Assembly: GCA_950022295.1 (NCBI GenBank)
Contig: OX465595.1
Coordinates: forward strand, 429,964,270-430,028,269
DNA from: Bromus sterilis
Taxonomy: Eukaryota > Streptophyta > Magnoliopsida > Poales > Poaceae
Direction of reading: 5' to 3'
Length of the DNA: 64,000 nt
Shown one piece after another: positions 1 through 10,355 of the stretch. Position 1 is the first letter of the stretch; the number at the start of each line of letters is the position of its first letter. The translations under genes and the position numbers were made by a program. The notes beneath the pieces are model-generated. The model made no database searches. It was not told the origin of the DNA and saw nothing but the letters and a program-made list of their open reading frames with translations.

Positions 1-420
1 TACAAACTGAAAGTGCGTTTGCTTGGACGCTGTGGAACACTAGGAACAAGATGGTTATTGAGAGGATCTTCCTCCGGCGCGCCTCTGACTTGATCTTGTC
101 CTTCCTCGCTTATTTGCAGCACGGGCACACTCTATCCAGGCGCAGGGATAGAGACTACATGCTCTGCATGATGGACTCCCTGGTGGCTTCGGGACGAGCT
201 CTGTCACCCCCCCCCCCCCCTCGCGACGACTTGATGTGAGGCGCCTTCTCTTGGCGACCGTGTTGTGGTGGATACCCTTTGAGTACTTGTTGTGGTGTAG
301 TTCTCCTTTTTATGTATTGGGCTTGTTTGCTGTGCCTGCCCACAACGCTTATTACACTCGTGTCTCACTTGTACTCGGATTTGTGGTCGTTGCTTTATCT
401 ATAAAGCGGGGCGAAAGCCT
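1..420 (+). pseudogene. LINE ORF2 3' end relic with 3' UTR
   Basis: Positions 51-239 read as the extreme C-terminus of a plant non-LTR reverse transcriptase: a WTLW-x-x-RNKMV motif just upstream of the first methionine, then a basic tail, ending at a TGA. The 3' part (391-420, CTTTATCTATAAAGCGGGGC) is a sequence I recognise as the usual 3' UTR end of Triticeae LINEs, and a degenerate reverse copy occurs near 1990. A run of about 14 C lies at 207-220. The fragment is cut by the window start. It is a relic of a mobile element, not a host gene. Confidence 0.6.
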
Positions 421-455
421 AATTTCTGGGAGAATAGGTTTATCTTTAGCAGGAA

Positions 456-1450
456 ATGGCACGAATTCAATCTGTAATGGGAAGGATTCCATGTGTGTAT
501 CAGCATTTCTCATTTGTCAGCAAATATCCAGAACTTTTTTCATTTTTCAGTAGACCACAATCAACTTTCCAACAATTCAAACAATCCCAAGACCTTGCTG
601 AACATTTTCATCTGCCTATGTCAGTAGAAGCATTTAATCAGTTGCAGGAATTGAATTCACTCATGGACTTGATTCAGCTTATAAATGATGATGATACATG
701 GATTTTTTTCTATTTTTTTAGAATATAACACAACGCAGACGCTCACCTACACGAGCATACACTCACCCCTATGAACGCACACACGGACACCCTACCCCTA
801 TGAGCATCTTTGCAATACTGAGCCGGCACATCATCTTGAAAGCGCATCGCCAGAAGGCCTGGAATAAATCCAGCAAAATGCGAGCACCAAAGTCAAATCT
901 GGGATTTGAACTCTGGTGGACTAGGGATATCACTGTCCCTCTAACCAACTCAACCACAAGTTGATTCGCCGATACATGGATGTATGATTGGTGCAAGAAA
1001 GGCTTCTCATCATCCAGATTATATCAGAATATTTTCCCTAAAGAGGATCCACCAAAGATTTATTTACAAAGTATGGAAGAATGCCACATTACTCAAATTC
1101 AAGGTTTTTTCTGGTTGATTTTATATGACAGGCTCAACACTAGAAATCTACTGCACAAAAAGTCACTCCACTTTTCAGCATACTCATGTGAATTATGTAA
1201 CTTGAATGTTGAAGAAATGGCCTTGCATCTTTTTGGGGACTGCCCATTTTCCCTAAGTTGTTGGGACATCATAGCACCAAGCAAGTAAAGAGGTATCTTA
1301 ATCATGGATGAGATCCAATTATTACTGGATTGCCTACAAAAGGAAATTGCAATGGAGATTGCAATTATGGGTAGATGACATATATGGATGCAAAGAAATG
1401 AGATAAGATATTCACACATTCTATCATCCATGCAAACCTGAAGAAGAGCA
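456..1450 (+). pseudogene. LINE ORF2 C-terminal relic (zf-RVT region), split by a SINE
   Basis: The open stretches 456-703 and 980-1288 form one protein segment once the SINE at 704-970 is ignored. The second half has the layout of the zinc-binding domain at the end of plant LINE reverse transcriptases: an FFWLILYDRLNTR helix, then CELC about 25 residues later, then a HLFGDCPFS motif followed by CW, giving the C-x2-C-x(n)-H-x4-C pattern. The upstream part contains residues typical of the linker between RT and this domain. AT content is high, and no longer open frame remains after 1288. Stops and loss of the RT core mark it as dead. Confidence 0.65.
704..970 (-). mobile_element. tRNA-derived SINE (Au-like), 11-bp TSD
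   Basis: The insertion is flanked by the perfect direct repeat GATACATGGAT (693-703 and 971-981). Read on the minus strand it starts with a tRNA-like head holding an A-box (GGTTGAGTTGGTTAGAGG) and a B-box (GAGTTCAAATCCC). The body then carries GTGTGCGTTCATAGGGG, and it ends in a T-rich/A-rich tail at 704-722. This is the structure of a pol III-transcribed SINE mobilised by a LINE. It resembles the widespread Triticeae Au-type SINE, but the family name is from memory. It sits inside a LINE relic whose frame continues on both sides. Confidence 0.8.
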
Positions 1451-1599
1451 CTTAAAAATTATCTTATTCTACTTAATCATAGAATTAAGAAAAAAAAATA
1501 GTAAATTTCAACCAATGGATTGATACAATATTAAATTAATCTATGAAGATAAATAGAACTGGTAATGGATGAGTATTACTCACCACATGTAACAATTAT

Positions 1600-1880
1600 G
1601 TAATATTTGTACATGAATATTATTAATCTACTAGTGCAAGGTAGCAATTTGCTGAGGGGGTGCAATAGAAGTTGGTTAGTGGAGGCTTGATCAATTAGAT
1701 TTTTTAGAAGATCTGACACGATGATGAGTAAGTAGGGCGAGAGGGGATTCTCTGGTAAAGGCCTTGTTTGCAAGCAATCCAGGGTCTGAGGCATGCATTT
1801 GATAGAACTGTAGTTTTCTTAAAAGTGAGGTGATTTTTTATCCACGATGATAGAATAAACAAGAGAAATGGTACACTCAC
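1600..1880 (-). pseudogene. LINE reverse transcriptase fragment
   Basis: On the minus strand two frames together show the conserved RT stretch around the GLRQGDPLSPYL motif. One frame reads PLSPYLLIIVSDLLKNLI (about 1745-1690) and the other gives the preceding part (TTVLSNACLRPWIACKQGL). The frame change between them and a degraded QG-D motif show that it is a relic. It has no intact neighbours of the same element. Confidence 0.5.
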
Positions 1881-1964
1881 TGGGATTTTACATATGTTTT
1901 GCAGGATGTTCATTACTTGGCATGTTTAAATTGGGCTAATGAAGAGGGATGGACCCTAGATGTT

Positions 1965-2975
1965 TACCGAAAAAGGATTTACGCTCCGCTTTATAGATAA
2001 AGCCACAACCACACCAAAGTCATACAAGGAGTCTCCGAATAACAAATCCATCACAACATCACGCGTTGGGGCCATAGCACAAGTAAGGCCCAAAAAACAC
2101 AACCTCAAAGAGGCCTAATCAGGCTCCGGAGGAGGCGGTGGGAGCAACAACGAAAGGTGCACCGCAGAGCACGAAGACCGGAGCAGATCCCATCGATGTC
2201 ATCACGCTCCTGCCGCTTGCTAAGCGGTCGTCATAGCTGCAAAAAGCTACACAATTTATAAATCGCATCAGTAGACCGTCGAGGGATGATATGCTCGATC
2301 ACAAGCTTATTACGGATATACCGCAGCGTCCAAGCGAGCGCACCCCACCACCCATGTGGTGGGGCGCCTCGTCAGCGGGAGTGCCTGGCACTCAAGAAAC
2401 ATGTCCGGGAAGTTATCATGGCACCATGCGCCATTGATAACCTCCCAGAGGCAGCCTCATGGGCGGTAGTGCAGCGGAAAATAATGTGATTAGTATCCTC
2501 CTTCACCAAACACAAAGGGCAAAGGCCATCTTCGGGTCCGTTATGTCTACGAACCTGCACATCAGAGGGAACCGACCACGAACCAACTGCCACAAGAAGA
2601 TCCTAATGCGAAGATGAATTTTAATATTCCACAGGACAGACAATTCCTCAGGGCCCGGCAAAAAGGTAATCCTAGCATAAAGCGAACTAGTGAAGAAGTG
2701 CTCATTCGCCTTCAGCTGCCCATTAGCGACCGCCTGGAAGTAGACGGTCTTAGCATCCCCAAGCAAGACCTAGGGAGCCCCTTTGACGCCGGTAAATCTC
2801 CTCCTGACAGAAGATTGTGATCAGCTCATCTTCCTGCGCATATCGCACGATCCACTCATCATCCACCAACCCGACACTATCCACACGCGCATCCAAAGCC
2901 TGGATCCTAGCTATTCGGGTGAAATTCAAGGGGGTTGGAGAGAAGGCCACGTAAATGACCCGTGAATGTACCATG
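1965..2975 (-). mobile_element. 5'-truncated LINE, minus strand
   Basis: The left end (1976-2010) is the reverse complement of the LINE 3' end with CTTTATAGATAAAG. To its right, in two minus-strand frames (2766-2503 and 2593-2372), is the zinc-binding C-terminal domain of LINE ORF2: a WNIKIHLRIRIFLWQLVRGR helix, then CPLC, then NHIIFRC. Both frames are needed, so a frameshift lies near 2540-2590. Upstream sequence to about 2975 is the RT-to-zinc-domain linker. No endonuclease or RT core is present, consistent with 5' truncation during target-primed reverse transcription. I found no clear target duplication. Confidence 0.65.
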
Positions 2976-3104
2976 TTTTTAGAGTTCTAATATTTTAGAA
3001 ATGATATGAAGAATATACAGAGCCCATTTTTTAATAAGTAATATTTTATCACAGTAAGGTAAATACCACCACAAAATAATGCGCAACTCAACACTCACAA
3101 TCTC

Positions 3105-3731
3105 TCACATGAACACAACTATGTCACGACCTGTACTCCTGTAGCGTGAGACCATATCACGACTTGTTTGGCCGCCTGGACGCACGATGAGGAGTCGACG
3201 ACGGCGCCATCCACGGAGCTGGTGCAGGGGCAGGCGAAGACGCGTCTGCGGCGCGATGGTGACGTTGAGCTTCATGCCCATGTTGCAGTGCTTCCCCACG
3301 GTGCAGATGAACCACCTTCTCCCGGCATCGCCGAGATGGACCTGATCGGCGCCTGAGTTCCAGGCAACGGTGCCCTTGCTATTCTTGCATGCCTTGAAGT
3401 CCGGTCCACTCACTTCCACAACGTTATGGAATGCGTTTTTGTACTTGAACACTGCAACCATGTACGCGGATGAATTAGCTCGAGCTTTGTACGGTTTTCT
3501 GATAGAGGATCACGAGTTTATTTAAATTTCATTTGAAGCGTTTTTGAAGCCAAAAACAGTGTATCTGTTTGATGTTTCTTGGAATGCATGGTTACCTAGA
3601 GCGTCGGACCAGGCGGTGTAGTCGAACCCGAGCGTCCACCCTGTGCCGTCGCCCACGGGGTGGAGGTTGGCCGCGGTGGCGAGCATGGGAAGGAAGACCA
3701 TGGCGATTGTCACTGTCATTACGGCAAGCAT
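3105..3731 (-). pseudogene. phytocyanin (blue copper protein) gene, probably damaged
   Basis: Two minus-strand exons. Exon 1 (3731-3596) starts at the first ATG and encodes a hydrophobic signal peptide of about 21 residues, then the phytocyanin start with GW and DYTAW. A GTAAC donor follows at 3595; a TTGCAG acceptor at 3457-3452 opens exon 2 at 3451. The join stays in frame and gives VFKY, HNVVEV, FKAC, WFIC and KHCNMGMKL: His, Cys, His and Met copper ligands and the disulfide cysteines of a plantacyanin/uclacyanin-type domain. Two oddities: the FxVGDxL strand normally before VFKY is missing, and the tail after TIAP is basic, whereas the next frame reads a Pro/Ala-rich tail as in intact relatives. 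A small indel near 3252 is likely. Such proteins are secreted or cell-wall electron carriers; this copy is probably a pseudogene. Confidence 0.65.
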
Positions 3732-3740
3732 CTGCTTCAC

Positions 3741-5723
3741 TGCTTGGAAACCATGTGCTTTCAGGGAATGCAGAGACTATACATCCATGAGAATCAACTT
3801 TGTGCTTCCCTGAAAATGGAAAAGCACAACATGTGTTTATACGAGAAGCAAAATTGTGCTTTTTGAAAAGAGAAGATCATAGAATGTGTCTCTACAAAAA
3901 GAAAAAATATGCTATTTAAAAAAATATAGAGTTTGCTTTCACGAGAAGCAAAATTATTCTTCCCTTGAAAGAGAAAAGATTTTTTATAGATTTGTTTCAA
4001 TATTTTATTTTAAAATTTGAATTTATTTTTTCTTTTTTATTTAGAAAATAAAGTTTTATCAAAGCATATTAACATGAGATCTAATTTCAAATATCTCAAC
4101 ACTATAAATGCAATGGTAAAAACGGTTTGCGATTTGAACGCACGACTTAAGACCCAAAACATTTGTAAAAACGAATCTAGAGAAAAAACTACTAGAAAAA
4201 CTCCCAAATATGATAAGTGGTGCATATGAAGCCGTGCAACTTGAATTCACACAAAAAAGTGAGCCATGTAGTTGAGGCTTCACTGAAGACTCCTCCAGAC
4301 GGGTCGACCCGTGTAAAGATTGTCCTCTTTCATCTTTTTCATTTTTTTCTTTCATAATCTTGGATTTTTATTATATTTTTATGTTTTATTAGTTTTTCAT
4401 ATTTACTTTTTATAGGTTTGCAATATATGGTGATTAACTTCAATATTAGTTTATCAAATAAACTCTAAACATTTTAAGTATGCAATAAGTTTATTTTTCA
4501 AATACATACTATTTTTTTATAATATATGATGAATATTTTCGTATACACATTGAACATTTTAATAGACGGTGAACTTTCAAAATATTATGGTGGTTATTTT
4601 AATACACACTAAACATTGTTTTAATATACAATGATATATTTTTCTATATATATTATGTTTTTCTAAAACACACAGTGACCAATTTTTTAAGATATATTTT
4701 TCATTTTAATAGGATTTTTAAATATGTAGCGCCTCAAAAAAAATCATCAGATTGAAAACCAACCGAAAATAAATAGAAAATTACAAGCGAGCAAAGCAGC
4801 CCCGCCCATTTTCCTTGGCTTTAGTGAAGCCATCAACTAGGAGTTCTCGACATTTAATTCTGGATTATATCTTGATTATAGGGAGACAATGCCTGGCTTC
4901 GCCTTTGGCGTTGGGTGTGCTCTCTCATTATTGGGCTGACAAGTTAAGCCGTTTTGGGGAATGTTTAATATACCGGTTTTCATATAAGTTTCACGTTTAT
5001 CGCTCAATTTGCTTTCAAATTTTGTGTATTTTTCCTGATTGTTTACCTTTCTTATTATTCTTTTTTTATGTTTTTGTGAGTTTTTATTGGTTTTTCTAGT
5101 TTCCTTTGGATTTTTTAAAATACATGTTTGATTTTGTTAATACAAGTTACACTTTCTTGAATATACATGAAACCCTTTTGTTGATACATGTTGAATATTT
5201 TCTTAATACATAAAAAACATTCTTCGAATAATTGTTTGAATATTGTTTCAACTACTTTTTATTATTTTTCAAACATACGTTGGACATAAGTTTCAATTTG
5301 TACATTTTTATTTTAAATTATCCGCATATTTTACATCTTATTAAAATATCATGAACACGTTTTTAATTTTACTTGTTTTTTTAATAATTAACGTGATCTT
5401 TGTTTTACAATATATATATATATATATATATATATTGAAATACAATCAAAAACATATTTTGACAAGCTTGAACATTTTTCAAGTGGCAAAAAATACTCTT
5501 ATAAACTATACGAACATCTTACTTTGTCTTAACATATTAAACAACATCATGAATATATTTTGGAATCACTGCAAACATTTCTTAAATGTCACAAAATTTT
5601 CTTTAAATGCTATCAAAAAATTTCAATATTTCAGAAGAATAGTTTTTACACCACAAAAACCTTTTTAAGTGATTATCGAATGTTTTTGAAAATTGAGGTA
5701 AACTATTTTCGGTTTCTAATATA
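3741..5723. other. AT-rich intergenic stretch, no gene seen
   Basis: The stretch is AT-rich with repeated TGAACATTTT-like and ATACATGTTGAA-like phrases, a pattern also seen at 31.3-31.9 and 42.2-42.9 kb. Around 3780-3980 there are several GAGAAGCAAAATT phrases forming a loose repeat. Open frames here are short and of biased composition (Phe, Leu, Ile, Lys), and I do not believe any is a gene. Confidence 0.6.
5411..5434. repeat. (TA)n microsatellite
   Basis: An uninterrupted run of about 12 TA dinucleotides. Confidence 0.95.
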
Positions 5724-6840
5724 TCTATTATATACTAAAAGTAAAATGCGGATCAAAATAAAGAGAATTGCTAGAAAATCCCACGTTAATCAGAAACATC
5801 CAGCCATCAATTTAATCCATGAGAAAACAACAACCATTAGATTTTAGTAAATAGACTTTACTCCTGAAGTTGAAACAAATAACCCACCTATGCCATTATA
5901 ATAGAAAAACGTTTCATCTATTTATCCACCGTACTACAAGATAAAAAAATAAATAGCACCTTAGCCACCACCACCACCTAGGCCCCCTCCCTAGCCACCG
6001 CCACCTCCCTCACGCCCGACCCAGGTCTTGGACATGGAGTTGTTGCCGCTGCTACCACCGGTGCCCCCGTCGCTGCTGCCATTCCCTCCGCGCCGCGCCC
6101 AGGTATCTCCTTCCATGCCCGTGTCCTCGCCTCCTTCCTCTCCGGTGTCCCGTATGACCCCGTCTCCTACCCTTCTCTCTCAGCCCCGGGCGTCGTCTGG
6201 GTCGCCATACCGTTCACCTCCCCATGTTTCTCTGACTGCGGGGTCACCAACCTCCTTGGTTATTTCTTCTGCTCCCCCGACGAGGCCGTCGCCGCGGTGG
6301 CCGTCGGCGACGGCGTGTTCTCCGTCCAGGTCGCCAGCGCTGCGGTAGCTCAGTTTCTCATTACTGTTGGGCCCGACCTCCTGGTTGCAATCAATCTCTC
6401 CCTGCATGCTACTAGGAGGGGGGCTAGGGCTTGGGCGTCCCACTCGCGTGCGCGTTTGGACCAAGGCGCGTTTACTTCACGCGGCGTGGGCAGGCGGCTT
6501 CTTAGCATCACCCGTCCCATCCCGCTCCCCCCCTCGTCGCCCTCCCCTACTCCCCCTACCGGAGACACAGGGTGTGTTTTCGCCTCTCCATTCGTCGTCT
6601 GGGTCCCCCGAGACTGCTGCCCCCATTCATTCCCCCCTGCTTCTCCTTCTCGTCCCGTTGGGCGCCTGGCTGGATACGAGGAGACAGCTGACACGGAGCT
6701 CGCGCGGCGCCTGGGACCCCACTGGTTGGTGTGGGTTTTACTCCCCCCGCCGAGGGAGCAAGCCCTTATCTGGCAACTCTCCTCTCCCCCCCAGCCAAAA
6801 ACCCTAACCCCATCCTGCCTACCCCGCCTCCCCCCTCTCC

Positions 6841-9800
6841 CTCAACGGCTGCTTCCGGTGCCTGTCCACTCTCCACCGCATCAAGGACTGCTGGGACCCC
6901 GTTCGGTGCAGGCGGTGTCGTGCCTCCGGCCACCGTGCCTCCTCCCCTCGCTGCCCCATGGCTCCCAAAAGGACGCATGCGTCTACCCCCAAGGCCACCT
7001 CCCTCCCCGCTCGCGCCGCCCCCACCCCACCACCTCCTCCACCCAGCCGTCAGTCCACCCCATACCCCCGCGCCAGGATCAAGGAGCTCGCCGCCCGGGA
7101 TGCGGCTCTGCTTCCGCGCCGCCTTGAGGTTGGTGAGTCCAGCCGGGCCCGCACTACGAGGGGCGATGACGAACCGCCTAGCCGCAGGGCCATCTCTACC
7201 ATCGAGGTTGTGCGCTCCCCGCCCCCATCCCCCGTCTTCGGCACACCGGATGGGGCCGGAGCGCACCCTGAACCGCCTTCTGTGACGGTCCACGTGCTCG
7301 CCGTCGAGCCTGATGCCCCGGTGCATGCGCCCTCCCCCGCTCCTCTGAGTTCACCGGCTCCTCTAGGTCGTCCGGGCACTCCATACCCTCGGTCGTCGCG
7401 GACTCTGAGCGCCCCGATGTCATCGAAGTTTTCATGCCCAAGGGCGACTATGCCGCGGCCCGCCGCCTTGCCGTCGTCTCCATTGAGCCGCCCAATGCCT
7501 TCCTCAACGACACCCTGGCGGTCCAAGCTGCGGTCCTTGACAACATTGGGCACCTCCTCCCTGAGGTGGTCCCGTCGTCAGTGGGGGCCATGTACCTCCG
7601 CTTCGCCACGACGGAGCAGCGGCAAGAGGCCCTTGACGCGCAGGCGGCGCAGCCGTTCATGCATGAAGGCGCTCGGATTGATCTCTTCCCCGAGGAGACC
7701 TACGACCGTCTGCCGCGTCATCTCGACGTCTATGCGGTGGTGGCCGCGACCGGCTTCCCTGCCGAGTTCATCAATCCCTCTGGTATCTCGGCCATGTTCT
7801 CGGGGTTCGGCCGGGTCGTGGAAATCGACCTTTTGGTCCTGGCGGGGGCGAGAGCTCGGCACCATCCATGCCGTCGTCCTCATCGACAACCCCAGGGACG
7901 TCCCCTGCGATGTCCTCCCCAGGGGGGGCGACTGGGACCTGCACCTTGTCTCGGTCCGCCCCGTGCGCACCTGGCCACGCTCGGCCTCGTACACCGAGGA
8001 CGGGAATACATCCCGTTCTTCAGGGCGCCGCCGCCGCCGTTTTCCCACAACTTCTACGCCCTCATCGGTCGCCCTCTCGAGGGTGATATGGCTGGGAACG
8101 CCCCCCACACCGGCATCAAGGCGGGAGGCAGCTGGACTCCGTGCTGCGCATTCTTGGGGCGCCTCCTCTCCCCGTGATGGACGCGGAGGCGGCTGACACT
8201 ACGCCTAATGTCGTGCTCGGGCCCATGACGGACTCTCCCTACTCCTCCGGTCTGCTCTCGGCCTCCAGCCGTGGATCCGGAGTCACCATTGTGGAGCTTG
8301 AGTCGGAGGAAGACGATGCTCTTGTGCCCCCTCTGCCGTCTGACGCCACTTTGGCTATCAACCGGCACCGCAACACCCGGATCGCCACCTCGGAGACGGA
8401 CGTCTGGGTCAGCATGGAGGCCAAAGCTATGAAGTTGCACGCCCTCCGCGACGCCGTCTCCTGATGCTCCCCGCGCCTCAAGTCTAAGGTCCTGAAGGAA
8501 AAAATGCTGGATGATTGATACGTCCAAAAAGCATCACTATTTTATATTGTGATTTCACCTTATTCATTGATATTTTCCACTTTAAAGTGTTGTTCTTATG
8601 TTGTTTTGGCTTATTTTACACAGTTTACAACTTTCCGGTGCCGAAACCAAGTTCAGCGGATTCAGCGGTGAAGAAGTGGAAACCAAGTTGCTGAAGCAGA
8701 TCAAGTCCAAATACGATGAAATTTTACGGGGAGCATTTTTATGCCAAATGACTGGGAGTCACCGAAGGAGAAGGTGAGGGGACCCACCAGGCAGCCAGAA
8801 GGGTGCCTGGCGCGGCCCCCCTTCCTGGCCGCGCCAGGCACCCTCCTGGGTGCCTGGTGGCCCCTCTCGGTGCCCCCTTTCGCCTATATAACCCCTTGGG
8901 GGTAGAAACCCCTAAACAGGAGCTGCTTTCGCGAGACGCCGCCGCCACGGTGCGGAAACCTACAGAGGAGAAAACCAATCTCCGGCGGAGAGATTCCGCC
9001 AGGGAGATCACCTCCCGGAAGGGGAGATCGTCGCCATCATCATCATCATCGTCACGGGCATCATCGAGATCATCATCAACATCATCTCCAACATCAGCAC
9101 CATCTCCATCTACATCCAATCTCATCTCACAATTGCAACTTGTGTTGTAATCCGTACTATCTATCCCCTCTACTCTGTTGGTGTTGATTACTACTTTGTG
9201 GTGAATGCTATTGAGTTTTGTTGGAGAAATATTATTGTGTCCAGATTGTTCATCACCTATTTATCACCTCTGATCATGATCTCTTTTATGTCTTGTGAGT
9301 AGTTACTTTAGTTCTTGAGAACATGGGAGCAGTCTAGTTGTTAGTAGTCATATGATGTTGAAGTATTATGTGTTGTGTGATACTTAAGTTGTGTTGTTAT
9401 TTCTCTAGTGGTGTTATGTGAGTCGAACACATAACACTTCACCTTTAATGGGCCTAGAGGGAAACATTGTGCACAAAGGATGCTTATGGTGGGTTGCCGG
9501 AGTGACAGAAACCTGAACCCCAGTTCGCAGACTTTCGCACAAGGGAGTTATGGATCCTTGATCGTAATGCTGTGGTTAGGCTTATGCCTTAATTACTACC
9601 TTGTATTTGCGGATACTTGCAAGGTGTGTAATCATAAGAGTACACTTATCTTAGTCTAGAAGGTGTACTAGCATTGATCCACCCACCGATACTTATCACA
9701 CAATACATATTACTTGGCAGAGTATGGTGAAAGTGACTAGACTATCTCTCCCGTGTTTTCTCAAGAACGCTTTAGCCTTTATAAGTTCAGTTCCTAGGCT

Positions 9801-10175
9801 TATCCTTGTAAAAGGATTGGGCCACTTATTACTCCTCAGTTACCCTGTTTACTTTGCCCGTCTTTTACTTTTCTGTTGCTTAAACCAAAAACCCTAAATA
9901 TTTACCTTTGAGTGTTTGCAGTCTTTCCTTATCCAGTGTCACTTATCAACACCTTCTGCTTCTCGTTGGGATCGACATCCTTATTTATCGAAAAGCTACA
10001 ATTGATCCCTAGACTTGTGGGGGTTGGCGCGGTTAACAGGGAAGACAACCCAACTAAACCTATTAACTTCTCCGCCATCAATGATGTGCTTCTGCCTCTC
10101 GGCTCGAAAGAGGCTGCCGCCCTCCGTGCGGCAGCGGCCATGCCCGCTCCCAAGGTGCCGACTGGTGCCCCATGA
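6841..10175 (+). pseudogene. LINE ORF1 (zinc-knuckle, gag-like), interrupted
   Basis: From 6841 one frame encodes two zinc knuckles, CFRCLSTLHRIKDC (C-x2-C-x4-H-x4-C) and a second C-x2-C-x4-H-x6-C unit ending at 6954. A Pro/Ala-rich linker follows. The frame shifts near 7430 into 7434-7850, which holds the folded region typical of grass LINE ORF1 (YLRFATTEQRQEAL, DVYAVVAATGFP), then shifts back near 7855. An in-frame TGA at 8461 and the solo LTR at 8516-10080 interrupt it. After the LTR the frame resumes (DVLLPLGSKEAAALRAAAA) and stops at 10175. The product would be the RNA-binding chaperone of the element. It is a pseudogene. Confidence 0.75.
8516..10080 (+). mobile_element. gypsy solo LTR (Athila type) in LINE ORF1
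   Basis: Starts TGATACGTCC, ends CATCA, and is flanked by the 5-bp duplication ATGAT (8511-8515 and 10081-10085). Removing the LTR and one ATGAT rejoins the ORF1 frame. Sequence is shared with the LTRs at 48364 and 51943, including the GAGATCACCTCCCGGAAGGG segment and a CAT-repeat stretch (about 9030-9095). At 1565 bp it is about 70 bp longer than those; much of the extra is a 3' end between CTTGTGGGGG and CATCA that the others lack. No internal domain remains, so it is a solo LTR left by LTR-LTR recombination. Confidence 0.88.
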
Positions 10176-10355
10176 TTTGCTTCCCCCGTGCTGCCGAGCG
10201 CTCCCGCTAGGCCGTTTGTCGCGCCCCCGACGCCTATCTTTCCTTCACCTTAAGTCGCTGCGTCGCCATCGTTAGTTCCTCGAGTCTGTTCGTCCTTGTG
10301 TCGTCTGTGTCCTGTTATTCGTATGTTTACGCTAGCATTGGTGTCACTGGTTGTA

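Noticed and set aside
898..966. tRNA gene on the minus strand
   Set aside because: Only the A-box/B-box head is present, no cloverleaf or acceptor stem completes it, and it lies inside a SINE with a target duplication.
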